In this document: positions 1 to 9,497 of the stretch, piece after piece
Numbering within the stretch: position 1 is the stretch's first letter
How the letters are laid out: every line of letters starts with the position of its first letter
NCBI GenBank assembly: GCA_963771905.1
Contig: CAVYVI010000006.1
Span: forward strand, 364,692 to 428,691
DNA from: Palsa-147 sp963771905
GTDB taxonomy: Bacteria; Acidobacteriota; Terriglobia; Acidiferrales; UBA7541
Direction of reading: 5' to 3'
Length of the DNA stretch: 64,000 nucleotides
Notes under the pieces: generated by a model
Databases searched by the model: none
What the model saw: the letters and a program-made list of their open reading frames with translations, nothing else
Told to the model about the DNA's origin: nothing
Position numbers and translations under genes: made by a program

Positions 1-753
1 TCGCCGCCCCACGTCCCACAGCGTTTCTTCAGAGAGCGGGTATTCCTCCAGCAGCAGAAAGACCACGCCGATCGTGATTCCGAGCGTCCAGGCGAGGTCG
101 AGTGGAACGGAAACTGCCGGCAAGGACTCCACCAACCGCAGCGTGCCAGCGGATAACCCGAGCCGCGCTCCCACCAGAACATGGAGTCCGACGGCGGAAT
201 ACGAGAGTTGAGTGACACCGTACAGCATGAAAAACAACGCCGCATTCAGACTGGACCGCCGCGCGATGTGCCGCGAGCGCTGAAGCAACATGCCGCCGCA
301 ATACAGAAACACGACACCGAGCATGAGACGAAGCGGAGCCGTGCGCATCGCGCCTTCCATCGAAGAATCATTGCGGAGAGAATAGGCCGCCGCGAAACAC
401 AGGACGGCTGCGAGCGCCGCAATAACCACGCAAACGATCTGTTTCGACCGCACGCTCTTGTAGGATTGATCGAGGCTCCAAACACCGCTCACGAGGAATG
501 GAAACATCAGGAAACCAATCATTTGGGAAAGCAGAATCAGAGCGGCTTTCGATCCTGTCCATCCGGGACCGAGAAGCGGAATTACGGCGACGGTGCAGAG
601 ATGAGCGAAGTAGGCAGCCCAGGCCCAGGTCCACCATTTGAGGAATGCCTGCCTGCGAAGGAAGCGAAACAGTGACCAGAAGAGAATCACCACGAAGAGT
701 GTGGCGATGCCTTGAAGGGCGATCAGTTGCTCTAAATAGGCGCTCTGCAGCAA
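1..753 (-). CDS. Seven-span membrane sensor, N-terminal part (3' end outside the window)
   Basis: The frame is open from the window edge to a TTG at 753, so the output domain lies outside. The 251 visible residues form about seven hydrophobic spans joined by short basic loops (FRFLRRQ, RSRHIARRSS) and end in FLLLEEYPL followed by polar sequence. A multi-span module leaving the membrane through such a LEE segment is common in membrane diguanylate cyclases and histidine kinases; which output this gene carries is not visible, so the sensor role is inference. I chose TTG at 753 because AGAGG lies 7 bases upstream; the first in-frame Met falls only around residue 75, inside span 3. Confidence 0.6.
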   Translation of the reverse strand, partial: MLQSAYLEQLIALQGIATLFVVILFWSLFRFLRRQAFLKWWTWAWAAYFAHLCTVAVIPLLGPGWTGSKAALILLSQMIGFLMFPFLVSGVWSLDQSYKSVRSKQIVCVVIAALAAVLCFAAAYSLRNDSSMEGAMRTAPLRLMLGVVFLYCGGMLLQRSRHIARRSSLNAALFFMLYGVTQLSYSAVGLHVLVGARLGLSAGTLRLVESLPAVSVPLDLAWTLGITIGVVFLLLEEYPLSEETLWDVGRR

Positions 754-1243
754 TCCCAAGCCTCTGGACAGTCACGGTTGCAAGATCGAGGGGGATCTCT
801 TTCCAGCTTCCGCCGAGGCGGCCCAAGGTAGCTTTTCGCGCAAGCGGAACCAGAATACGGAACCTCTCGACCTGGTACTAGAACCATCCCCTAAGAGTTG
901 AGTCTGAGCGCTCTTGTAGGAGCGGTCAAGTACCGCATCGAGTGATGTCGCGTCCTCGCAAACGGCCTGTGCCACCGTTCATGCGCTCGCTGGTGTAAGC
1001 GGGACGATCGTTGGTGGATTAATTTGGGGGCACTATTGAGTGGGCTACTGGACTGCTGAAAATTCGTGCAGGACTAACGGCAGGGACTTATGCCTGGGAG
1101 CGTTGACGACGTGCGCACGCACGAAATGCGCACGCACGAGATCCGCGCGTCCGCACAGAAGCGATTTGGGCAAACGGAATTTTCCAGTCGAAATACGGCC
1201 ATCGCTAAGGTTGCAACGGGGTGGTAGATCACCACTGTAATAT
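754..1243. other. Intergenic stretch of 490 bases with short repeats
   Basis: I see no convincing gene. It would hold the promoter of the minus-strand sensor gene. Visible landmarks are GTACTAG at 875-881, the 12-mer AGCGCTCTTGTA at 907-918 (also at 40296-40307), and a local direct repeat of GCGCACGCACGA around 1113-1140. Short open frames here lack ribosome sites and protein-like composition. Confidence 0.4.
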
Positions 1244-1720
1244 TCAGTTTCCGGCGGTGCTCGATTTCGCGCCAGGATGCGCTCCCGTCATTTGCGCAAT
1301 CATGCGCCGCATCGTTTCGTTGTGTCCCGGAGCGCGCTTCTCGCGCCAGGCCTCCAGACGCTTGGCGTGCTCCTCGAGATTGGCGGCCATGAACGGATTC
1401 TTGGACGCGGCGCGCCATTCCACGATTACGGGTTTCATCAACTCCCACACGAGCCATTGTTCTCCGCTCGTCTCGAAGGTCATCTCTTCGTCCACCAAGC
1501 CGCGATTCGAAAAGTTGGCGAACATGTCCCAATAGCCGATGACCATGCGCATGTACGCGCCTCCCTCGCTGCCCGGCGGGAAGTTCTTCCCCACTTCGTC
1601 GAACGATGCCGGGTGAAAGTTGGCAATGAACCATGCGCGCGCCTCGCGAAGTTTCGTTTCCCGGCGCAGATCATAAAGTTTCAGCAACATCTCGGCTTGT
1701 TCGTGCGTCACTTGACTCAT
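1244..1720 (-). CDS. Conserved hypothetical protein, DUF4760-like
   Basis: A 158-residue soluble protein, mostly helical, with a central run of aromatic and acidic residues (GYWDMFANFSNRGLVDEEM) and a charged Lys/Arg-rich C-terminus. It resembles the DUF4760-type proteins, whose function is unknown; that assignment is from memory of the family and not certain. The ATG at 1720 is preceded by AAGGAG at good spacing, and the composition is clearly protein-like. It stands alone between the sensor gene and the MscS gene, 61 bases downstream of the latter, so the two could share a transcript. No signal peptide or membrane span is visible. Confidence 0.7.
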   Translation of the reverse strand: MSQVTHEQAEMLLKLYDLRRETKLREARAWFIANFHPASFDEVGKNFPPGSEGGAYMRMVIGYWDMFANFSNRGLVDEEMTFETSGEQWLVWELMKPVIVEWRAASKNPFMAANLEEHAKRLEAWREKRAPGHNETMRRMIAQMTGAHPGAKSSTAGN

Positions 1721-1781
1721 GGTCGTCCGCTCCTTGTAATTTCATCCACCGAAAGGCTCTCGTATTATCGCCCGAAATGTC

Positions 1782-2633
1782 TTATCCAGCGCTGGCGGCA
1801 CGGCCGATCAGCTCGACTGGCTGCGTGTTCACAGTAAGAATGCGCGCCTGCTCGAATGCCGACTTGATCCGGCGCCGCAGTTCCCGCGAAACATCATCCT
1901 GCCGCAGCGCGGCACTTCGCACTTGCAGACGCAGCACCGTTCCGTCGAGCGCCAGAGACTCGACGCCGAGGACGCGCGGGCCATCGACGAGCGCCGCCGA
2001 CCAATCCGCATCGTTCCGGAAATCACCGCATACTTTTTCGAGAACCGCGAGGGCGCGGCCAACCGTTTCTCCCGAAGGAACCGTGATGTCGACGAACGCT
2101 TGCGACCAGTCGCGGCTCAGATTGGCGACCTGGCCGATCAGTCCGTTGGGCATGGTCACAAGCGCGCCCTGCGCGTTGCGGATGACCGTGCGGCGGAGCG
2201 TGATGTGCTCGACGCGCCCGATTTCTCCATTGGCGCGGATCGTATCGCCGACCACGAATTGGTCCTCGAAAATAATGAAAAAGCCGTTGATGAGGTCCTT
2301 GACTAAATTCTGCGCACCGAAGCCGATGGCTAGACTGGCGAGTGCCGCGACGGCTTCGATGGGCGTAACTTCAAAACCCAGCTCGTGCAGCGCTTCGAGA
2401 AACGCCACGGCAACGATCAGCACGGTGCCGGCGCTGTACAGAATTCCGGCCAGCGTGCGCGTGTGGGCTTCGCGCATCTGCGCGATGCGGGTTTGCGACT
2501 TCGCGAACTCGACGAGGCGCGAGGTCGCCGCGCGCAGCAGCCAGACAAGAATCAGAGCGAGAACGACGATGGCCACGAGACGCAAACCGTGCGTCCCCGC
2601 CATTTGCGCCCATCGTGAAATGGATTCGGTCAT
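1782..2633 (-). CDS. mscS: Small-conductance mechanosensitive channel, MscS family
   Basis: Inner-membrane channel that opens under membrane tension and releases solutes during hypo-osmotic shock. At 283 residues it matches the short MscS type. Two hydrophobic spans (about residues 17-36 and 60-80) precede the pore helix, with the family signature ASLAIGFGAQNLVKDLINGF and then FEDQFVVGDTI at the start of the beta domain; the vestibule and C-terminal alpha/beta domain follow. The start at 2633 is an ATG. A small exported-protein gene starts divergently 83 bases away, so that gap must hold both promoters. Function is secure at family level; conductance class cannot be read from sequence. Confidence 0.92.
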   Translation of the reverse strand: MTESISRWAQMAGTHGLRLVAIVVLALILVWLLRAATSRLVEFAKSQTRIAQMREAHTRTLAGILYSAGTVLIVAVAFLEALHELGFEVTPIEAVAALASLAIGFGAQNLVKDLINGFFIIFEDQFVVGDTIRANGEIGRVEHITLRRTVIRNAQGALVTMPNGLIGQVANLSRDWSQAFVDITVPSGETVGRALAVLEKVCGDFRNDADWSAALVDGPRVLGVESLALDGTVLRLQVRSAALRQDDVSRELRRRIKSAFEQARILTVNTQPVELIGRAASAG

Positions 2634-2716
2634 GGAATAATCAGCGGGGAATTATATCACCCGCTTGCTGGAGCGCCGCGTGCGGAATTGCGCCGCCCAG
2701 CGAGGAGGCCAAAACG

Positions 2717-3076
2717 ATGATTTCAAATCGACGCCAATTTTGCGGCGCTCTCATTCCCGCTGCGGGCGTACTTTGGACCGCGTTCGCAGCGGCACAGGAT
2801 CCCATGCAACAAACACCGCCGCGTCCCATGTCACCAGAGCAACGTCCCCCGGGCACGGAGCCCGAGAACCCTGCGAACGTCAATCCGAAACGAATGCTCG
2901 AGGAGAATCAGCACAAAATTCAGGATGATGTGGAGCGTTTGTATTCGCTTGCCGGCGAACTCCGTGAGCAAGTGAAGAAAACGGACTCAAGCAACGTGCT
3001 GTCACTCCCGCTCGTTCAGAAGGCCGAGGAGATTGAGAAGCTCGCGAAGCAGATCCGCACGCTCGCCAGAGGATGA
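2717..3076 (+). CDS. Small exported helical protein of unknown function
   Basis: 119 residues beginning MISNRRQFCGALIPAAGVLW, which looks like a Sec or weak Tat-type signal (basic N-region, hydrophobic core, AAAQD cleavage zone). The mature part is Pro-rich (about residues 27-55) and then forms one amphipathic, charged helical region (about 60-118) ending in KQIRTLARG. I do not recognise a family. The ATG at 2717 is chosen over an upstream in-frame start because GAGGAGG at 2702-2708 sits at ideal distance. Its neighbour downstream, ddl, runs convergently and ends 24 bases away. Confidence 0.75.
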   Translation: MISNRRQFCGALIPAAGVLWTAFAAAQDPMQQTPPRPMSPEQRPPGTEPENPANVNPKRMLEENQHKIQDDVERLYSLAGELREQVKKTDSSNVLSLPLVQKAEEIEKLAKQIRTLARG

Positions 3077-3099
3077 CGAGAGTCGGAGTAAAGAGGGAA

Positions 3100-4233
3100 C
3101 TAACCCTCGAGCGCGCCGCCTGCGCCGGCGGGGAGGTCGATGGAATATTTTGTGCGCGCTTTCTCCGCATGTATTTCGAGCGCCAGCTGAATCAATCGAT
3201 CGATGAGTTCGGTGTAAGAAACCCCTGAAGCTTCCCACATTTTCGGATACATGCTGATTGAAGTGAAGCCGGGAATCGTGTTCAGTTCGTTGATGAAAAT
3301 CCGGCCGCTCTTTCGCTCGAGAAAAAAATCGGCGCGGGCCATGCCGGCTCCATCAATCGCGCGGAAGGCACGAATGGCGTAGTCCTGGACTACCTTAATC
3401 TGCGCGGGTTTGAGCTTAGCGGGAATCTCGAGCCGCGTGCCCCCTTCGAGATATTTCGCCGTGTAATCGTAGAACTCGCGGTGGGAAACGATCTCGCCGG
3501 GAACGGAGGCCCGCGGATCGTGGTTGCCGAGGACGGACACTTCGATTTCGCGGGCGGTGACGGCCTTTTCGACCATGATCTTCAGCGCGAATTCGGCGGC
3601 GAGATCGAGGGCGGGCGGAAGTTCTTTCGGGGCCGCCACACGCGTCATCCCGACCGACGAGCCGAGCGTCGCGGGCTTCACAAACAGCGGGAAGCGGAAC
3701 TTTTTCCGAACCGATGCGAGCACGCCCTCGCGGTTGCGCTCCCAGTCCGAGCGCTGCACGGCCAGAAATGGAACGATCGGGATTTTCTCATGCTCGAAGA
3801 GGCGTTTCTGAACATCCTTATCCATTCCCACGGCTGACGCCAGAACGCCCGCGCCGACATAGGGCAAACCCGCCAGCTCGAGAAGGCCCTGCACCGTGCC
3901 GTCTTCGCCAAACGTGCCGTGCAGGACAGGGAAGACAACATCCACTCGGACACTGGGATGCCCGGCGGAAGATCCGAATGGAACGAGCGACGCCGCGCTC
4001 GGGTCGGGCGGAAGCATAACCCGGTCACCGCTCTTCAAGACTTCCGGCAACATGTTGTGCGCGCTCGTGCCGACGAGCCAGCGTCCATCCTTGGCGATCC
4101 CGATCGGGACGGCTTCATATTTTTCCGGATCGAGCGCGCGGATGACCGATGCCGCCGACGCAAGCGAAACCTCGTGTTCGCCCGAGCGTCCGCCAAAAAG
4201 GATTCCGACGCGCAATCTCGGTTTGCCGGTCAT
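3100..4233 (-). CDS. ddl: D-alanine--D-alanine ligase
   Basis: Cytoplasmic ATP-grasp enzyme that joins two D-alanines for the peptidoglycan stem peptide. The 377-residue length suits the DdlA-type subgroup. Visible signatures are GILFGGRSGEHEVSLASA at the N-terminus, VFPVLHGTFGEDGTVQGLLE, PYVGAGVLASAVGMDKD, the ATP-grasp lysine region FVKPATLGSSVGM, and FINELNTIPGFTSISMYPKMW with the metal-binding Glu/Asn. The ATG at 4233 gives a normal N-terminus. It is the last gene of a minus-strand run arginase-ddl, 47 bases downstream of arginase. The vancomycin-resistant D-Lac class cannot be excluded by eye but nothing points to it. Confidence 0.95.
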   Translation of the reverse strand: MTGKPRLRVGILFGGRSGEHEVSLASAASVIRALDPEKYEAVPIGIAKDGRWLVGTSAHNMLPEVLKSGDRVMLPPDPSAASLVPFGSSAGHPSVRVDVVFPVLHGTFGEDGTVQGLLELAGLPYVGAGVLASAVGMDKDVQKRLFEHEKIPIVPFLAVQRSDWERNREGVLASVRKKFRFPLFVKPATLGSSVGMTRVAAPKELPPALDLAAEFALKIMVEKAVTAREIEVSVLGNHDPRASVPGEIVSHREFYDYTAKYLEGGTRLEIPAKLKPAQIKVVQDYAIRAFRAIDGAGMARADFFLERKSGRIFINELNTIPGFTSISMYPKMWEASGVSYTELIDRLIQLALEIHAEKARTKYSIDLPAGAGGALEG

Positions 4234-4280
4234 CGCTGTGAGGTTCTCAGGACGCGTCGTCCATGTATTTCTCCGGGAGG

Positions 4281-5192
4281 CTAGAGAATCTTTTTCCCCA
4301 GGCCGGAAAGTACGAGTTCCACGCCCAGAAGCGCCGTCTTGTTGTGCAGGTCGATTACCGGATTGATCTCGACGAGTTCAAAAGAAACTGCCGCGCGGCT
4401 GTCGGCGATCATCTCGAGCGCGAGATGCGCCTCGCGATACGTCGCTCCGCCGCGCACCGGCGTTCCGACGCCAGGCGCATCGGAAGGATCGACGAAATCC
4501 ATATCGAGGCTGACGACCACGCCTGCCGTGTCATCGGTCGTAAAACGCAGCGCTTCGGACATCACTTCCCGCATGCCGCGCTCGTCAATGTCGCGCATGG
4601 TGAAGACGTGCACGCCGATCTCCTTGATGAGTTTGCGCTCTTTGGCATCGAGATCGCGGATGCCGACCAGCGCGACATTGCGCGGCTCAACCATGGGTTT
4701 CGCGCCCGCGAGATCCGTCAATTCCGGCGGACCGTAGCCCATCACGGCGGCCAGCGGCATGCCATGAATATTTCCCGAGGGAGAACTGTCCGGTGTGTTC
4801 ATGTCGCCATGCGCATCCAGCCAGAGCACGCCGATGGATTTCGATTTCTTCCTGTAATACGACGCGACTCCTGCCACGGTTCCGGCCGCGATGGAATGAT
4901 CACCGCCGAGAACCAGCGGCATCTGATCTTCCTCGAGCGTCTTGCGGACCATCTCGGCGAGGCCTTTGCACGTTTCGGAAATTTCAGCGAGATACTTGGC
5001 GTGCTTTTCGCCGTAGGGTTGCTCTTCCGCCTGAATGACGGGCACGTTGCCGATGTCTTCCACTTGCCTGCCGATCTGTTTGAGTCGCGTTTGCAGACCG
5101 GCAACGCGCACGGCCGACGGACCCATATCCACGCCGCGGCGGCTGGCGCCGAGGTCCATTGGCACACCGATGATGCGGATTTTTTCAGCCAT
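4281..5192 (-). CDS. rocF: Arginase
   Basis: Ureohydrolase that splits L-arginine into ornithine and urea with a binuclear Mn centre. The 303-residue chain has all ligand motifs intact: LGGDHS (about 115), LDAHGDMN, SLDMDFVDP, and the ELVEINP substrate loop. The N-terminal IGVPMDLGASRRGVDMGP segment is typical of arginase rather than agmatinase. It lies between asnS and ddl on the same strand, 39 bases after asnS, with no urease or ornithine gene nearby. A second ureohydrolase-fold gene at 44650-45825 lacks these ligands, so this is the only clearly active copy in the window. Confidence 0.93.
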   Translation of the reverse strand: MAEKIRIIGVPMDLGASRRGVDMGPSAVRVAGLQTRLKQIGRQVEDIGNVPVIQAEEQPYGEKHAKYLAEISETCKGLAEMVRKTLEEDQMPLVLGGDHSIAAGTVAGVASYYRKKSKSIGVLWLDAHGDMNTPDSSPSGNIHGMPLAAVMGYGPPELTDLAGAKPMVEPRNVALVGIRDLDAKERKLIKEIGVHVFTMRDIDERGMREVMSEALRFTTDDTAGVVVSLDMDFVDPSDAPGVGTPVRGGATYREAHLALEMIADSRAAVSFELVEINPVIDLHNKTALLGVELVLSGLGKKIL

Positions 5193-5231
5193 GCAATGCT
5201 TCCCGTTGCGTCTCCGGAGGCAGGCGGAGCC

Positions 5232-6557
5232 TCAAGGATAGACGCGGTAGAGCATGCGAGGAAAGGGAATTACTTCCCGGATGTGTTCGGTTCCGCAAAT
5301 CCACGCGACCGTGCGCTCAAGGCCGAGGCCGAATCCGGCATGCGGCACACTGCCGTAGCGGCGCAGATCTAGATACCACTGAAACGATTCCGCGGGCAGG
5401 TTCGCCTGGCGCAGACGCTCGATCAGCGTCTCGTAGCTTGAAAGACGCTCGCCGCCGCCGATGATTTCGCCGTATCCCTCGGGTGCGATCATGTCGAAGT
5501 TGAGGGCCAGCTCGGGATTCTTGGCGTCGTAGGCCATGTAGAACGCCTTCATCGCCGAAGGGTAGCGATGGATCATCACGGGCTTGTCGAAGGATTTCGA
5601 GATGATGGTCTCTTCATCGCCGCCAAAATCATCGCCCCATTTCGTCTCATTGCCAGCCTTGTGGAGAACTTCGATGGCTTCGTTGTAGGTGACGCGCGGA
5701 AACGGCGGCGCGACTTTTTCGAGCGCCGCGACGTCGCGCTTGAGCATTTCCAGATCGCTCCGCCGGTTCTTCACGACCCCTTGCACGATCGCGCTGACGA
5801 GTTCCTCGCCGAGCGACATCATGTCTTCGAGATGCGCGTAAGCAGCTTCGGGTTCGAGCATCCAGAATTCCGTGAGGTGACGCCGCGTCTTCGATTTCTC
5901 CGCCCGAAACGTCGGCCCGAAACAATACACCTTGCCGAGCGCAGCGGCCGTGGCTTCCACGTACAGCTGTCCCGATTGCGTCAGATATGCTTTTTGATCG
6001 TCGATGTAGTCGACTTCAAAAAGCGTGGTTGTTCCTTCGCACGCGGCGGGAGTGAAAATCGGCGCGTCGGTAAGCGTGTAACCCTTGTTGTCCATATAAT
6101 TCCGCGCGGAGCGAATCGCTTCGGCGCGAATGCGTAGAATCGCCGCCTGACGGGGGGTGCGAATCCAGAGATGGCGCTTGTCCAGAAGAAAATCGACGCC
6201 ATGCTCTTTAAGCTGGATGGGATAGGGGTCGCTCTCCGCCACGCGCTGCACCACGTGAACGCCGGTGATGTGAAGTTCGTAGCCGCCCGGCGCGCGAAGC
6301 TCAGCGTGAATCGTTCCCGTAACTTCAACGCTCGATTCCTGAGTCAACCCCTTGAGAGCTTCGAACGCCGCCGGTTGCTCCTTCAGCGAAACGACTCCCT
6401 GAATAATTCCCGTGCCGTCGCGGAAAATCGGGAAGAGCAATTTCCCGGCCTCGCGCAGGTTGTAGAGCCATCCCTGCAATTTGACGGGTTGGTTTTGATG
6501 TTGCCCCGCGTGATCGATGGTAACGATCGGCACGGGGACCTGGGCTTCTTGTGTCAT
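5232..6557 (-). CDS. asnS: Asparagine--tRNA ligase
   Basis: Class II aminoacyl-tRNA synthetase that charges tRNA-Asn. The 441-residue protein starts with an OB-fold anticodon domain (about 20-110, VKLQGWLYNLREAGKLLFPIFRDG). Motif 2 is present as PTFRAEKSKTRRHLTEFWMLEPE and motif 3 as GFGLGLERTVAWICG. The Glu-Phe-Trp-Met context after RRHL favours asparaginyl over aspartyl specificity. The ATG at 6557 is chosen because GGAAAGA lies just upstream; a longer frame reaches into the preceding gene without added homology. It follows the TIM-barrel gene by 19 bases and is probably cotranscribed with it. Confidence 0.95.
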   Translation of the reverse strand: MTQEAQVPVPIVTIDHAGQHQNQPVKLQGWLYNLREAGKLLFPIFRDGTGIIQGVVSLKEQPAAFEALKGLTQESSVEVTGTIHAELRAPGGYELHITGVHVVQRVAESDPYPIQLKEHGVDFLLDKRHLWIRTPRQAAILRIRAEAIRSARNYMDNKGYTLTDAPIFTPAACEGTTTLFEVDYIDDQKAYLTQSGQLYVEATAAALGKVYCFGPTFRAEKSKTRRHLTEFWMLEPEAAYAHLEDMMSLGEELVSAIVQGVVKNRRSDLEMLKRDVAALEKVAPPFPRVTYNEAIEVLHKAGNETKWGDDFGGDEETIISKSFDKPVMIHRYPSAMKAFYMAYDAKNPELALNFDMIAPEGYGEIIGGGERLSSYETLIERLRQANLPAESFQWYLDLRRYGSVPHAGFGLGLERTVAWICGTEHIREVIPFPRMLYRVYP

Positions 6558-6576
6558 CGGGTCTTTCCGGAATAAT

Positions 6577-7431
6577 TTACGACTGCGTTGCGCGAGCGCG
6601 CTTGGCGTCGAGCTCCTGTTCGATTCGATCGAATGCCGACCGCACCTGCTCAAAGTCCGGCAGCGCGGAAGTCTGTTCCTTTAGTTCGAGAACCATGGGC
6701 AGCGGGCGCGGCGCGGCGGTCAGCAATCCAAGCGCGACGTCCCAGTCAACCGTGCCGTCGAAGGGCAAAAGATGCTCGTCCTTTTCGCCGTGATTGTCGT
6801 GAATGTGGGTGGTCACGACTTTGTCGCGCATCGCCTCGAAGCCCGCCGCGACGCCGGTTTCCAGGTGCGCGTGGCCGACGTCGAAGCAAAACCGCAGATC
6901 GTGCAGATGAGTCTCCGCGACAAAATGTTGAAGCGCGCCCGGCGCGCCCATTTCGCTCGGCGTATTTTCGAGCGCAATCGTGACGCCCCGCTGTTTCGCA
7001 AAAATTACCAGGTGCTCGAGTGAATTAAACGCCGCATCGATGCGGTGCGGGCCGGCGTCGTCGCGTCCGTGGCCAAGATGCTGAATCAAGTAGCGGAACG
7101 GCACGCGCTCGGCGACATCGATTGCGCGCTTGACCTCATCGACGGCATCTAGCCGCCGCCCTCGCTCCAGGTCGCAGATAGATATCGGAATGCCGCTTTG
7201 GCGTCCCGCGACTCGATCGCGCTCCGTGGGAGAATGAAGCGAGTGCAACGCAAGCCGGCGCTCGTCGATCCAGCCGGCAAGCTCGACGATAGCCTGTGGC
7301 GACGTATAGTCGAAATGAGAACGCGAGCAGAAGATCTCCACGCTCTGAAAGCCGGCACGGGCGATTTCCGCGAGCAGTGAGGGCGAGAGCGCCTGCCCGA
7401 CGTAACGGTACGTGGAATAAACGCGTTCCAT
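6577..7431 (-). CDS. Sugar phosphate isomerase/epimerase-like TIM-barrel protein
   Basis: 284 residues with the xylose-isomerase-like AP-endonuclease-2 fold. Metal-binding signature positions can be seen in QSVEIFCSR, the ALENTPSEMGA segment with its Glu, CFDVGHAHLETG, and THIHDNHGEKDEHLLPFDGTVDW. The last motif, with HDN and the following His, is typical of the sugar epimerase/isomerase branch rather than endonuclease IV. The substrate cannot be told from sequence. The gene heads the minus-strand run that continues with asnS, arginase and ddl; no sugar catabolic partner stands beside it. Confidence 0.85.
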   Translation of the reverse strand: MERVYSTYRYVGQALSPSLLAEIARAGFQSVEIFCSRSHFDYTSPQAIVELAGWIDERRLALHSLHSPTERDRVAGRQSGIPISICDLERGRRLDAVDEVKRAIDVAERVPFRYLIQHLGHGRDDAGPHRIDAAFNSLEHLVIFAKQRGVTIALENTPSEMGAPGALQHFVAETHLHDLRFCFDVGHAHLETGVAAGFEAMRDKVVTTHIHDNHGEKDEHLLPFDGTVDWDVALGLLTAAPRPLPMVLELKEQTSALPDFEQVRSAFDRIEQELDAKRARATQS

Positions 7432-7543
7432 ACGATTTCAGGCGGCGGATCGAGCCGTAACGTTCCTTTCGCGGTAGCGAATAGACTTCCGCTTTTCTAT
7501 CGGCTATGCAGAAGAACCATGGTCAATGGAAAAACGACTGACG

Positions 7544-9400
7544 TCAATAGCCGAGAGCCGTTCCACGGCGTCGTGGATCGGCTGCGCCAAGCCGTTCGCC
7601 GGTTTTCGGGTCGATGCCGATGGCTTCGACTTGGCCGATGTGCACGGGGGGATTCACCGTCGCGCGCACCAATTGGGAAGGATCGAGTGTGTATCCGCGG
7701 CGCTCGAGCTCGCGAGCCGTTTCGTTTGAAAAATTCGATTCGAGCCGGAGCTCGTCCGGAATCCACTGATGATGAAAGCGCGGCGCATTAATGGCTTGCT
7801 GTGCGTCCATGCCGAGGCGCATCCAGTTGAGAATCGTCAAGAGCGTAGCCGAAATAATTGTCGGGCCGCCCGGCGAGCCGGTCACGAAGCTCAGTTGGCC
7901 GTCGCGCAGTAGGATGCTCGGAGTCATGGAGCTGAGCGGGCGCTTTCCTGGTCCGACCGTGTTCGCTTCCGACTGTATCAGACCGAACATATTCGGCTCG
8001 CCCGGGTGCGCGGTGAAATCATCCATCTCATCGTTCAGCAGGAATCCATCGGGCGAGGTGACCGCAGAGCCGAACCAATCATTGAGTGTGTAGGTGTTCG
8101 AGACTGCGTTGCCATCGGCGTCGACGACTGAAAAATGCGTCGTGTGCCCGGAGCGAGCGGCTTCGCGTCTCAGCCATGCTTCCGCCGCTTCGCGTGGCAA
8201 CGGCCGCGCGGCATCACCGTTTGCGGGCGAACCGGTCTCATCAAACGGGCCCGGGTCGCCGGCCTTGACCGCGCTGCTCGGCGTAGCTTTCGTCGGATCG
8301 ATTTCAGCGCGAAGCTTCGCGGCATAGCGAGGATCCGTCAGGCCTTTTAGAGGAACGTGAGTGAAATCGGAATCCGCGAGCCACGCGGCGCGGTCGGCGA
8401 ACACGCGCCGCATCGCTTCCGCGACCCAATGCACCGATTGCGCGTCGTCCCAGTTTTTCAGTTCGATGGGATCGAGAATGTCCAGTGCTTCAATCATGGC
8501 GATCCCGCCCGAGCTCGGCGGCGGGCTGGTGATGAGCTTCCATTCGTGGTCGCTGTAGTGATAAGTCGCGGTGAGCGGCTCGCGAATTTTCGGCGTGTAA
8601 GCGGCCAGATCGTCGAGCGTAATCAATCCGCCATTTTTCGCCATGTCGTCCGAGAGATGATGAGCGATATCGCCGCGATAGAACTCATCGGGTCCATTCG
8701 CGGCAATCAGGCGCAGCGCGGCAGCCAATTCCGGCTGGCGGAATACTTCGCCTGGCTTGTATCCTGCGCCGTCTTTCAAGAAAATCTTCTTGCTAGCCGA
8801 AAAGCGTGACAAGGACGGCGCTGCTTCTCGCAGCGAGGCGGCGAGCTTTTCGCTGACCGGGAAGCCTTGATCCGCGAGCCGAATCGCCGGTTGCATCACC
8901 TGCTTGAGCGTCAACTTGCCGTAGGTGCGCACAGCCAGCGCCAGGCCCGCCACAGTTCCCGGCACACCCACCGAGCGATAGCCGACAATCGACGCTTCGG
9001 GATCGAAGGAACCGTCAGGCCGCATGTACATGTCGCGCGAGGCTTTTTTCGGCGCCGTCTCGCGATAATCTACAAATGCGGTCCTGCCGCCGGCCTCGCG
9101 GATCAGCATGAATCCGCCACCGCCGATGTTTCCGGCTGCAGGCTCGACGACTGCCAACGCAAATCCAACTGCAGCCCCGGCATCAATGGCGTTGCCGCCT
9201 TGTTTCAGGATTTCAATTCCAGCTTCATCCGCAAGTTCTTCATCGCTGACGACCATCGCTTTCGCACCGCGCACCGCGGTTGCCGGCCACGGCGTTTTCT
9301 GCGCGAAAGAGCGCCGCGGGAAAAGGCCTGCGGCGATCAAAGCGATCACGGCGAGCAAGAGGGTAAAGGAGAGAGTGCGTACTAACTTTTTCAATCGCAT
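7544..9400 (-). CDS. ggt: Gamma-glutamyltransferase (gamma-glutamyltranspeptidase)
   Basis: Exported enzyme that cleaves or transfers the gamma-glutamyl group of glutathione and related peptides. From ATG 9400 the protein starts with basic residues, a long hydrophobic segment (LSFTLLLAVIALIAAG) and an FAQK cleavage site. The large subunit includes GGNAIDAGAAVGFALAVVEPAAGNIGGGG. The autoprocessing nucleophile is the second Thr in GHTTHFSVVD; downstream are NTYTLNDWFGSAV, GKRPLSSMTPSI and GSPGGPTI, with GAADPRRRGTALGY at the end. About 618 residues is normal. An upstream in-frame start at 9445 would only lengthen the signal peptide N-region. Confidence 0.94.
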   Translation of the reverse strand: MRLKKLVRTLSFTLLLAVIALIAAGLFPRRSFAQKTPWPATAVRGAKAMVVSDEELADEAGIEILKQGGNAIDAGAAVGFALAVVEPAAGNIGGGGFMLIREAGGRTAFVDYRETAPKKASRDMYMRPDGSFDPEASIVGYRSVGVPGTVAGLALAVRTYGKLTLKQVMQPAIRLADQGFPVSEKLAASLREAAPSLSRFSASKKIFLKDGAGYKPGEVFRQPELAAALRLIAANGPDEFYRGDIAHHLSDDMAKNGGLITLDDLAAYTPKIREPLTATYHYSDHEWKLITSPPPSSGGIAMIEALDILDPIELKNWDDAQSVHWVAEAMRRVFADRAAWLADSDFTHVPLKGLTDPRYAAKLRAEIDPTKATPSSAVKAGDPGPFDETGSPANGDAARPLPREAAEAWLRREAARSGHTTHFSVVDADGNAVSNTYTLNDWFGSAVTSPDGFLLNDEMDDFTAHPGEPNMFGLIQSEANTVGPGKRPLSSMTPSILLRDGQLSFVTGSPGGPTIISATLLTILNWMRLGMDAQQAINAPRFHHQWIPDELRLESNFSNETARELERRGYTLDPSQLVRATVNPPVHIGQVEAIGIDPKTGERLGAADPRRRGTALGY

Positions 9401-9497
9401 CGATGCGCTGTGCGTCTCTGCAAACGGAGAAACCCGGTCAAGCACGACATTCCGTTATGGCCGCTGACGTAGCTTGTCAGAGGCCGACAGCGGGCGC

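Noticed and set aside
181..675. 164-codon plus-strand frame at the left edge
   Set aside because: Charged, low-complexity complement of the membrane-sensor frame, which has clear hydrophobic spans.
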